A stretch of 64,000 nt of DNA from Clostridiales bacterium SIT11. Lineage in GTDB: Bacteria > Bacillota > Clostridia > Tissierellales > Peptoniphilaceae. Both the position numbers and the translations under genes were made by a program. The DNA is taken from contig CYUK01000003.1 in NCBI GenBank assembly GCA_001299455.1, positions 1,488,001 through 1,552,000 on the forward strand, read 5' to 3'. This document shows, in pieces, positions 43,153 through 49,845 of the stretch (positions within the stretch are counted from its first letter, which is position 1; each line of letters begins with the position of its first letter). The notes under the pieces were generated by a model, which made no database searches, was not told where the DNA came from, and worked only from the letters and a program-made list of their open reading frames with translations.

Positions 43153-43428
43153 ATGAAGCAATGTATGGATGGGCCGAATCTCCATCGGCGGTTAAATAAA
43201 ATTATAGGGCAAGTCCAAGCCATTAATCGGATGGTGGACGAGGATGTGCCTTGTGAGGATATTTTATCCCAAATCAATGCGGCCAAGTCGGCCCTGCATG
43301 GTGTGGGGAAGGTGGTTTTAGAAGGGCACATTCAACACTGTGTCAAGGATGGCCTCACCCATGGAGATGCGGAAAAGACCATAGAAAAGTTTACCAAGGC
43401 CGTTGAACGTTTTGCCAATATGAGTTAA
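43153..43428 (+). CDS. CsoR-type metal-sensing transcriptional repressor
   Basis: 91-residue all-helical DUF156 protein. The Cu(I) ligand set Cys34-His59-Cys63 has the same 25- and 4-residue spacing as CsoR (Cys36-His61-Cys65 in the mycobacterial protein). This points to copper rather than nickel (RcnR) or persulfide (CstR) sensing. AGGAGG precedes the ATG. No copper ATPase or chaperone gene is beside it; the next gene is tdk, beyond a terminator. It probably acts at a distant locus or on itself. Confidence 0.85.
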   Translation: MKQCMDGPNLHRRLNKIIGQVQAINRMVDEDVPCEDILSQINAAKSALHGVGKVVLEGHIQHCVKDGLTHGDAEKTIEKFTKAVERFANMS

Positions 43429-43452
43429 AAGTTGCAAAGTCTGCAACTTTTT
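43427..43452 (+). terminator. Terminator after CsoR-like gene
   Basis: AAAAGTTGCA pairs with TGCAACTTTT around AAGTC, followed by T. Confidence 0.8.
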
Positions 43453-43483
43453 CTTTTTATAGAGGAAAGGAAGAGGAAAAAGG

Positions 43484-44056
43484 GTGCACCAATATAAGGG
43501 ACGACTGATTGTCCACACAGGATCTATGTTTTCAGGAAAGACGTCCAGTCTTGAAGGGGATGTGAAGCGGTTTTCCATTGCAGGCTACCGGGTTTTAGTC
43601 TTTAAGCCCAGCCTGGACACCCGGTGTGGGGCGGATGAAATTTTATCCCATGACAAAAAATCCACCCGGGCCTATGCCCTGGAGGACCTGCGGGAAATTT
43701 ATGACTACTTAAAGGAAAAAGAAGTTCAGGTTGTAGCCATTGATGAGGTTCAGTTTTTAAGCAATCCATCGGAGGAAGTGGTGGAGATTTTAACGGACTT
43801 GTGTTCCCAGGGGATTACGGTGATTGTGGCGGGGCTGGATATGGATTTTGAAGGGCGGCCCTTTGAAATTACCAAGGAGCTGATGCCGGTGGCGGACTAC
43901 CTCCACAAGCACCACGCTGTCTGTACAGGTTGTGGAACCGATGCCTGGGTGAGTCACAGGAAGACCAAGGATAAAAACCGGGTGGTCCTAGGGGCGACGG
44001 AGGAATACGAGCCTCTTTGCCGGGCCTGTTATGAAAAAATAGAAAAAAGAGATTAA
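43484..44056 (+). CDS. tdk: Thymidine kinase
   Basis: Salvage phosphorylation of thymidine. 190 residues with P-loop GSMFSGKT at 13-20, VVAIDEVQFL (Walker B), the lasso region and zinc cysteines in CTGCG and CRAC. The start is GTG at 43484, after an AGGAAAGGAAGAGG purine tract. A terminator follows at once, so it is a single-gene unit or co-transcribed with the regulator upstream. Confidence 0.95.
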   Translation: MHQYKGRLIVHTGSMFSGKTSSLEGDVKRFSIAGYRVLVFKPSLDTRCGADEILSHDKKSTRAYALEDLREIYDYLKEKEVQVVAIDEVQFLSNPSEEVVEILTDLCSQGITVIVAGLDMDFEGRPFEITKELMPVADYLHKHHAVCTGCGTDAWVSHRKTKDKNRVVLGATEEYEPLCRACYEKIEKRD

Positions 44057-44066
44057 GTATGTAGGG

Positions 44067-44098
44067 GAAGTTCTGGCCGGTCCAGGGCTTCTTTTTTT
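44067..44098 (+). terminator. Terminator after tdk
   Basis: GAAGTTCTGG pairs with CCAGGGCTTC around CCGGT, then T7. The remaining 44099-44387 holds a weak promoter (TTGATT 44217-44222, TAAATA 44239-44244) and a 22-codon frame from 44283 with GGGAGGG upstream that I cannot judge. Confidence 0.8.
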
Positions 44099-44387
44099 AG
44101 AGTTTTCAAGGAAGAAAACGGACCCGTAGTTTCCCTTCAAAGGAACTGGTCCTGAAGCTTAGAAAAGGGGAACTAAAGAAAAAAGGGGCCAGGGCCATAA
44201 ATTTTTTCATTTTTGATTGATTTTCCTCCGGGGGTGGGTAAATATAAATAGAAGGAAAAACTAGATAGGGAGGGTGGATTAGATGAAGATTTTTTACTAT
44301 TCTCCAGGGCCCTATAAAAATGGGGATGGGGAAGATTTTAAAAATTTTTAGGATGGAGTCTAGATGTTGAAAGTAAAGAGGGAAAAG

Positions 44388-44837
44388 ATGAAAAAAATAT
44401 TCTTCAATGGCTTGCTGGCCCTGGTCCTGGTCTTGGTTTTTTCCCAGTCCCGTCTTGGCCAGCCAGGCCTTCAAAAACAAGCAGGGGACTATGTAGAAAG
44501 AACGAAGTCTTTTCAAGTGACTTCTAATGAGCAAGGCACTTTCTCAGGGAAAATCACCACCCTGGGGAAGGTGGTTCGGGATCAAAAGACAGGAAAAATC
44601 CTCAAAGTCACAGACTTTGGCCAGCCGGAAGTCTATGTAGACGGCTACAAGAGGGACTTCCGTCATGGAGGCTTTAATGCCAATAGAAAATCAGAAAGGT
44701 CCGTCCGCCTATCGACGACAGGGCAATTTATCATTTCTAGGGAAAATTTTCCTGTAGGCAAGGACCTTGTCCCCTATTCCATTCATTGGGATAAGGTGAC
44801 AGAACCTGTGACTCTTGTAGTAAATATGTCCTGGTAA
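44388..44837 (+). CDS. Small secreted protein of unknown function
   Basis: 149 residues from the ATG at 44388, preceded by GAGGGAAAAG; an in-frame ATG at 44364 also has a GGAG nearby. The N-terminus MKKIFFNGLLALVLVLVFSQ is a signal peptide. The rest is beta-rich, with VDGYKRDFRHGGFN and VPYSIHWDKVTEPVTLVVN. I recognise no family. Codon use is host-like. A small membrane protein gene follows after 22 bases and may be co-expressed. Confidence 0.65.
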   Translation: MKKIFFNGLLALVLVLVFSQSRLGQPGLQKQAGDYVERTKSFQVTSNEQGTFSGKITTLGKVVRDQKTGKILKVTDFGQPEVYVDGYKRDFRHGGFNANRKSERSVRLSTTGQFIISRENFPVGKDLVPYSIHWDKVTEPVTLVVNMSW

Positions 44838-44859
44838 AGGCAAGTGAGGAGGCGTGAAT

Positions 44860-45108
44860 ATGAACTTTGTAAGCAAGGCATTAAAAACTTTTGGCTACTT
44901 ATCCATTCCCATGACCATCTTGGTTATTGTTGGAAAGTGCTATCAACCGGAGTACAAAATGGTCTTTTCCGGCCAGGGACAGGCCTTGGGAGAAAATATT
45001 GTCTTCGGTGTGGTGGTCAATCTAATCTTTAACATTTTTCTCCTCTTGGGAAGTGGTCTAGTATTTTACGGTCTAGGCCTTCTTTTGGAAGGGAAAAGTG
45101 AAAAATAG
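44860..45108 (+). CDS. Small two-helix membrane protein of unknown function
   Basis: 82 residues with two hydrophobic helices (LSIPMTILVIVG and NLIFNIFLLLGSGLVFYGLG) and a charged end (LLLEGKSEK). GAGGAGG lies seven bases before the ATG at 44860; a GTG two codons earlier is too close. No family recognised. Terminator follows. Confidence 0.6.
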   Translation: MNFVSKALKTFGYLSIPMTILVIVGKCYQPEYKMVFSGQGQALGENIVFGVVVNLIFNIFLLLGSGLVFYGLGLLLEGKSEK

Positions 45109-45131
45109 GAAGAGAAGGTAAAAATACAAGG

Positions 45132-45166
45132 CCCCTCTCTAGGAAAACTCCTAGGAGGGGATTTTT
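45132..45166 (+). terminator. Terminator after small membrane protein
   Basis: CCCCTCTCTAGGA pairs with TCCTAGGAGGGG around AAAC, followed by ATTTTT. Confidence 0.85.
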
Positions 45167-45232
45167 CATGGAAAAGTAGAATTATGAATTGAAAAAACCT
45201 AGGAGAATCCCTGGCTGGTCAATTTATGCCAC

Positions 45233-45255
45233 AAAAAAAGTCCCTCCAAGGGGAC
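45233..45255 (-). terminator. Terminator of the minus-strand 6S-like RNA
   Basis: On the minus strand GTCCC pairs with GGGAC around CTTGGA, followed by T7. Confidence 0.8.
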
Positions 45256-45267
45256 CGACAGATTAAA

Positions 45268-45454
45268 GAAAAAGCTCCGCAATGTCGTTTCTCCATTTAA
45301 TTCAGACCCGCCCTAAAATTAAGGTGGGTATCTTACTAACTGCCTCTAAAGTCCTCTCAAGGAGGCTTTTTATTACCAGCTAGACACAGATTCCCGTGTC
45401 TGAGATGTCGGTTGAATTATATGAAGTAGTTCGTGCACCGCAGAGCTATTCTAT
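45268..45454 (-). ncRNA. ssrS: 6S RNA candidate
   Basis: An RNA of about 187 bases between a consensus minus-strand promoter and a terminator, with no coding potential. It folds as a 6S-like rod. The ends form a 12-pair helix (AGCUCUGCGGUG with CAUUGCGGAGCU). Then come CUUCAU/AUGGAG and AAUUCA/UGAAUU, then a wide central bubble with side hairpins (AGACAC/GUGUCU and ACCC..CC/GG..GGGU), then a terminal arm (CUAGCUG/CAGUUAG, GCCUC/GAGGC). 6S RNA mimics an open promoter and sequesters housekeeping RNA polymerase. Identity rests on fold, size and promoter strength, not on a database match. Confidence 0.65.
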
Positions 45455-45460
45455 ACTTAT

Positions 45461-45489
45461 ATTATACCCGTCCTTGGGAAAAAGTGCAA
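45461..45489 (-). promoter_or_regulatory. Promoter of the 6S-like RNA
   Basis: Minus strand: -35 TTGCAC (45484-45489), 17-base spacer, -10 TATAAT (45461-45466). Confidence 0.75.
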
Positions 45490-45538
45490 GGCCTGGCTAG
45501 GAGGGATGGAAAAGCTGGAGAGCCTGAAAGGTCCTTCG

Positions 45539-45567
45539 TTGTAGTGGCTTCTTTTCTATAGTATAAT
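45539..45567 (+). promoter_or_regulatory. Orphan promoter between 6S-like RNA and pyr operon
   Basis: -35 TTGTAG (45539-45544), 17-base spacer, -10 TATAAT (45562-45567). No complete gene follows within 250 bases. Confidence 0.6.
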
Positions 45568-45570
45568 AGG

Positions 45571-45663
45571 GTCAAGGACTTGAAGGCCATAGCCGATTAT
45601 ATTTGTGAACAGGACCGGTCCTATGGATTTAATGAGGCCGTTGAAAGGTTTATTGGTCTCTAG
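45571..45663 (+). pseudogene. Short protein-like relic without start codon
   Basis: Thirty codons read VKDLKAIADYICEQDRSYGF and then NEAVERFIGL before a stop. Codon choice looks coding, but an in-frame stop at 45559 and the lack of a start with a ribosome-binding site suggest a gene remnant or a non-coding transcript. TGGGCC/GGCCCA at 45671-45696 forms a hairpin after it. No family recognised. Confidence 0.3.
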
Positions 45664-45802
45664 AAGGGTTTGGGCCTTGGGAGAAACCTTGGCCCAGAAA
45701 ATTTTAGGATGCAAACTTTGATTTTTTGGCTGGATAAGGGGAAGGTATTGAAGTTTAGGGATTTTTAAGGGGCAAAAAGTTTTTCAAATCCAGAAAGATT
45801 TC

Positions 45803-45831
45803 TTGACTTTTTAAGGGAACTAGCATAAAAT
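45803..45831 (+). promoter_or_regulatory. Promoter of the pyr operon
   Basis: -35 TTGACT (45803-45808), 17-base spacer, -10 TAAAAT (45826-45831). The leader to pyrB is only about 30 bases, with no room for a PyrR-type attenuator. Confidence 0.78.
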
Positions 45832-45870
45832 AGTTTAGAAAAAGAAATGGAAAAGGACAAGGAGGACGTC

Positions 45871-46794
45871 ATGAACTGTCTGTCTCATTTTATACGGCCA
45901 TCGGATTGGCAACAAAGTACATACGAAGAAAGCTTCAGACTAGCAGATCTTATTTTACAGGACCCGGGAAAGTATTCTCATTCTTGTGATGGTAAGGTCT
46001 TAGCTAGTCTTTTTTTTGAACCTTCAACCAGGACCCGGCTCTCTTTTGAAGCGGCCTTCCAACGGTTGGGGGGACGGGTAATTGGCTTTTCTGACCAGGG
46101 AAATACGTCTACAGCCAAGGGGGAAAGTCTGGAAGATACCCTTCGGATTGTTGAAGGTTATGTGGACTTAATTGTCATGCGCCACTTCTTGGAAGGGGCC
46201 GCCTACCTGGCCACCCAAACTTTGACCAAGGTTCCTGTGATTAATGCAGGCGATGGGTCCCACCAACATCCGACCCAAACTTTGACAGACCTCTACACCC
46301 TCCACCACTACCAAAAGTTGGGCAAGAACTTGACTATCGGTCTTTGTGGGGACCTACTTTTCGGGCGGACGGTTCACTCTTTAATTGAGGCCTTGGAAAT
46401 TTTTGGAGGCTGTCATTATGTTTGCATCGCGCCTAAGGACTTGGCTTTACCGGCTTATGTCCAAGAAAAGGTGAAAAAGGGAAAAATCACTTTTGTGGAA
46501 GATTTACAGGAAGTCATTGGAGACCTGGATGTCCTCTATATGACCCGGGTCCAAAAGGAACGCTTTGTTTCAGAGCAAGAGTATGAACGGCTCAAGGGCT
46601 ATTATATCCTAGACCAGGAAAAGATGGACAGGGCCAAAAAGGACATGCTGGTTATGCATCCCCTGCCTAGGGTGGTGGAAGTAGACCGGAAATTGGACAA
46701 GGATCCAAGGTTAATTTTCTTTAACCAGGCCCATCTTGGGATGTATGCACGGATGGCGTTAATGATGAAAACACTGGGGGTAAATCTTGATTAA
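45871..46794 (+). CDS. pyrB: Aspartate carbamoyltransferase catalytic subunit
   Basis: Condenses carbamoyl phosphate and aspartate, the second step of pyrimidine synthesis. 307 residues with FFEPSTRTRLSFEAAF (carbamoyl phosphate site), DGSHQHPTQTLTDLYT and MHPLPRVVEVD. The ATG at 45871 has AAGGAGGACGTC directly upstream; an ATG at 45847 has no such site. First gene of the pyr operon, overlapping pyrI by eight bases. Confidence 0.97.
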   Translation: MNCLSHFIRPSDWQQSTYEESFRLADLILQDPGKYSHSCDGKVLASLFFEPSTRTRLSFEAAFQRLGGRVIGFSDQGNTSTAKGESLEDTLRIVEGYVDLIVMRHFLEGAAYLATQTLTKVPVINAGDGSHQHPTQTLTDLYTLHHYQKLGKNLTIGLCGDLLFGRTVHSLIEALEIFGGCHYVCIAPKDLALPAYVQEKVKKGKITFVEDLQEVIGDLDVLYMTRVQKERFVSEQEYERLKGYYILDQEKMDRAKKDMLVMHPLPRVVEVDRKLDKDPRLIFFNQAHLGMYARMALMMKTLGVNLD

Positions 46795-47215
46795 TGTATC
46801 GAAAATACGGAAGGGTCTTGTCATTGACCATATTAAGGAGGGCCAGGGTTTTGTCCTCTACAAGCACTTAGGGCTGGACCATGTAGATGGCGTGGTGGTC
46901 CTGATGACAGGGATTTTAAGCGAAAAAATGGGGAAGAAGGACCTGATTAAGATTGAAACAGACTTTGACATTCCCATGGACCTGGTGGGTTTTTTTGCCA
47001 GCCAGTCCACAGTGAACTTTATTGAAGACGGCCAGGTGGTGAAAAAGGAAAAAATTGACTTGCCGGAAACTTTAGAAGATATTTTATCCTGCCCCAATCC
47101 TGCCTGTGTCAGCAACCACCAGGATGTGCCCACTCGCTTCCATTTGTTGGACAAGGAAAGGGCCCGGTATGGCTGTGCCTATTGTGACCAGGAAGTGGAA
47201 AGGGAAAGAATATGA
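46787..47215 (+). CDS. pyrI: Aspartate carbamoyltransferase regulatory subunit
   Basis: 142 residues with the nucleotide-binding allosteric domain (NVSKIRKGLVIDHIKEGQG) and a zinc domain whose cysteines lie in CPNPAC and CAYC. It holds catalytic trimers together and carries CTP/ATP control in the enteric enzyme. The start is TTG at 46787, inside the end of pyrB, after a GGGGG purine run. It overlaps pyrK by four bases. Confidence 0.95.
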   Translation: MINVSKIRKGLVIDHIKEGQGFVLYKHLGLDHVDGVVVLMTGILSEKMGKKDLIKIETDFDIPMDLVGFFASQSTVNFIEDGQVVKKEKIDLPETLEDILSCPNPACVSNHQDVPTRFHLLDKERARYGCAYCDQEVERERI

Positions 47216-47901
47216 AGGTCTTAAGACAGGATAAAATCAACGCCTCCACCTATGTTCTTTGGCTGGAGTCCAAGGAAAGGCCGGACCCGGGCCAATTTTA
47301 CATGGTCTATCCCAGGGATGGAGCCAAGCTTCTAGGTCGGCCCCTCTCCATCTTTGACTACCAGGAGGGGACCTTGGGGCTCTTGTATGAAGTCCGGGGG
47401 GAAGGAACTCGGGAGTTTACCGGCCTGGAAGAGGGGGATGAAATCCAAGTTCTGGGCCCCTATGGCCAGGGCTTCCATATAAAGGAAGAAAGATCTACAG
47501 CCTTTATTGCCGGGGGAGTGGGTCTGGCCCCCTTTGTCTACTTTTCTCGGTTCTTCAAGTCCCGGCCCAAGGTCTATTTTGGGACACAAAATGCCCAGGG
47601 TTATGAAGAATATTTAAGGGACTATAATCTGGGCCTGGAAATCCACCAGGGAGGTTATATTACAGACTATGTGGACTATGAGGCCTTTGACCAGTTTTAC
47701 ACTTGCGGCCCCCGGGTCATGATGGAAAAGGTCCTGGAGGACTGTATAAGTCATGACAAGGACCTGGAACTTTCCATGGAAGAGCGGATGGGTTGCGGTT
47801 TTGGGGCCTGCCTAGGCTGTTCCATAGAAACCTTGGCCGGCCAAAAGAGGGTCTGTAAGGAAGGGCCTGTATTTAGAAAAGAGGATTTTTTCCATGCTTG
47901 A
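47212..47901 (+). CDS. pyrK: Dihydroorotate dehydrogenase B electron transfer subunit
   Basis: 229-residue FAD and 2Fe-2S protein passing electrons from dihydroorotate oxidation to NAD. RPLSIFDYQEG (flavin binding), GGVGLAPFVYFSRF (NAD region) and cluster cysteines in GCGFGACLGCSIE and VCKEGPVF are visible. It overlaps pyrI and pyrD and forms a complex with PyrD type 1B. Confidence 0.95.
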   Translation: MKVLRQDKINASTYVLWLESKERPDPGQFYMVYPRDGAKLLGRPLSIFDYQEGTLGLLYEVRGEGTREFTGLEEGDEIQVLGPYGQGFHIKEERSTAFIAGGVGLAPFVYFSRFFKSRPKVYFGTQNAQGYEEYLRDYNLGLEIHQGGYITDYVDYEAFDQFYTCGPRVMMEKVLEDCISHDKDLELSMEERMGCGFGACLGCSIETLAGQKRVCKEGPVFRKEDFFHA

Positions 47902-48793
47902 AACAAAAATTGGCGATTATAGCTTAAAAAATCCCCTGATTACCGCTTCAGGGACCTATGGCTACGGGGAAGAGTACGAGGGCTTTTATGATCCCTCTAT
48001 TTTAGGGGCTATTGCCTCCAAGGGGATTACCTACATTCCAAAAAAGGGGAATACCGGCATCCGAGTCTGGGAAACTCCAGCTGGCATGATGAACTCCATT
48101 GGTCTGGAAAATCCCGGCGTGGACCACTTCTGCAAGGAAGAGTTTCCCAAGATGAAGAAATATAAGGTCCCTATTTTGGCCAACCTAGGGGGGAATACCC
48201 TGGAAGACTACTTAAAGGGAGTGGACCTTTTAAATGAAATTGATGTGGACTTTATTGAGCTCAATATTTCCTGTCCCAATGTGAAGGAAGGGGGCCTAGC
48301 CTTTGGCCTCAGCTGCCAATCCGCAGCCCGGGTCACGGGAGAGGTTGTGAAACGGGCCAAGCACCCGGTTATTGTCAAGCTCTCACCCAATGGAGAAAAT
48401 GTGGCGGACCTGGCGAAGAGCGTGGAAGCGGAAGGGGCCTATGGAGTCAGTTTAATCAATACGGTCCAGGCCATGGCCGTAGACGTGGACAAGAAAAAGA
48501 TTGTCTTTGACAATGTCTATGCCGGCCTTTCCGGGCCCTGTATTTTTCCCCTGGCTCTTCGGATGGTCCACCAGGTGGCCCAGGCCGTAAAGATTCCCGT
48601 CATTGGCATCGGGGGGATTGCTTCGGCAAAAGATGTCTTGGCCATGCTCATGGTGGGGGCCTCGGCCGTGGAAATAGGGACCATGAATTTCCATGACCCC
48701 TATTTAGTGCCCAAAATTTTAAAGGACTTAGAAGACTATTGCCAGGCAGAAAAAATTGACCACTTAAGCGAGATTATCGCTTGTTTACAATAA
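47894..48793 (+). CDS. pyrD: Dihydroorotate dehydrogenase, type 1B catalytic subunit
   Basis: 299-residue FMN TIM barrel oxidising dihydroorotate to orotate. NPLITASGTYGYGEEY, ELNISCPNVKEGG with the active-site cysteine region, and GIGGIASAKDVLAM for FMN phosphate are present. The partner pyrK just upstream makes it the NAD-linked type. Confidence 0.96.
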   Translation: MLETKIGDYSLKNPLITASGTYGYGEEYEGFYDPSILGAIASKGITYIPKKGNTGIRVWETPAGMMNSIGLENPGVDHFCKEEFPKMKKYKVPILANLGGNTLEDYLKGVDLLNEIDVDFIELNISCPNVKEGGLAFGLSCQSAARVTGEVVKRAKHPVIVKLSPNGENVADLAKSVEAEGAYGVSLINTVQAMAVDVDKKKIVFDNVYAGLSGPCIFPLALRMVHQVAQAVKIPVIGIGGIASAKDVLAMLMVGASAVEIGTMNFHDPYLVPKILKDLEDYCQAEKIDHLSEIIACLQ

Positions 48794-48803
48794 GGAGGAC
48801 GCA

Positions 48804-49844
48804 ATGAAAGCATATATCCAATTAGAAGATGGCAGCCTTTTTGAGGGACAAGCCTTTGGCTACCAAGGCCAGGATACGGTGGTGGGCGAACTCACCTACA
48901 ATACCTCCATGAATGGCCAGCAAGAAGTGTTGACAGACCCGGCCTACCGGGGGCAACTTTTAATTTTTACCTATCCCCTCCTGGGCTCCTATGGCTTCAA
49001 CCTGGAAGACGAAGAAAGTGAAGACATGCAAGTGGCTGGAATTGTCTGCCGGGAAAAAGTGGACCATCCCAACAACTTCCGCTATGAAATGAATGTGGAC
49101 GACTACTTAAACTACCATAAAATCCCTGGGATTACTGGAGTAGACACTAGGGCCCTCACCCGTTATCTCTTGGAAAATGGCCCCATGAAGGGGGTTATTA
49201 CCAAAAAACCCAAGACAGAATCGGAACTCAAGGCCATGATTGATGACTTGGACTTAAAAAATTCCATCTTCCAAGTGACCACACCAGAAGAGGTCTACTA
49301 TGAAGGACAAGGAAAAAGCGTGGCTATTTGGGACTTCGGCCTGAGAAGGTCTCTTTTAAACTTCTTCCGGTTGAGAGGATGTTCTGTCACCCTTTATCCT
49401 GCCCAAACCAACTATGAACGTATCCTAGACAAGGGCCACGACCTTCTCATTCTCTCCTCTGGCCCAGGAAATCCCAGCATGGCCCAGGATATTATTGCCG
49501 ATATTGAACAACTTCTTGGGAAAATTGACCTGGTAGGCATTGGTCTAGGAGCCCAACTTCTGGCCAGGGCCTTGGGGTGTGGCATCCAAAAGGTAGCAGG
49601 TCACAAGGGCTATGAGCCGATTTTAGACAAGGAAACCGGAGAAATTAAGGCCTCCTACCAAAATTATTCCTATGGCCTGACGGATGAAAAAAAGATTGTC
49701 CGGACCTTTGAAAATTTAAGAGATGCAACCACAGCCGGCTTTAAGGCCAAGGACTACCCGGCCTGGGGCTACCTCTTCCAAGCAGAGGAGAATCCAAAAG
49801 AAGGCCACTTAAACTATATCCTAGAAGAAAGAATTGGAGGCTGA
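48804..49844 (+). CDS. carA: Carbamoyl phosphate synthase small subunit, glutaminase triad lost
   Basis: 346 residues clearly of the CarA family: N-terminal domain with [17 protein letters not shown] and [13 protein letters not shown], and a class I amidotransferase-like C-terminal domain. The nucleophile motif, normally GICLGHQ, reads GIGLGAQ: cysteine is glycine (residue 247) and histidine is alanine (250). The catalytic histidine of the usual YHPEA is glutamine at 326, in LFQAEE; the glutamate is kept. The usual SQNHGF reads YQNYSY. The frame is intact, so this looks like a retained structural subunit that cannot hydrolyse glutamine. The synthetase would then use free ammonia, as animal CPS I does after losing its cysteine. 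AAGGAGG precedes the ATG. Confidence 0.93.
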   Translation: MKAYIQLEDGSLFEGQAFGYQGQDTVVGELTYNTSMNGQQEVLTDPAYRGQLLIFTYPLLGSYGFNLEDEESEDMQVAGIVCREKVDHPNNFRYEMNVDDYLNYHKIPGITGVDTRALTRYLLENGPMKGVITKKPKTESELKAMIDDLDLKNSIFQVTTPEEVYYEGQGKSVAIWDFGLRRSLLNFFRLRGCSVTLYPAQTNYERILDKGHDLLILSSGPGNPSMAQDIIADIEQLLGKIDLVGIGLGAQLLARALGCGIQKVAGHKGYEPILDKETGEIKASYQNYSYGLTDEKKIVRTFENLRDATTAGFKAKDYPAWGYLFQAEENPKEGHLNYILEERIGG

Positions 49845-49845
49845 A

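Noticed and set aside
45233-45489. T-box, cobalamin riboswitch or tmRNA
   Set aside because: No T-box AGGGUGG-type core, no tRNA-like ends or tag frame, and no downstream gene on the minus strand for a riboswitch to control. A 6S-type rod fits better.
48804-49844. carA as a decaying pseudogene
   Set aside because: No stop or frameshift; N-terminal domain motifs, the start site and operon spacing are well kept; only the catalytic glutaminase residues have changed.
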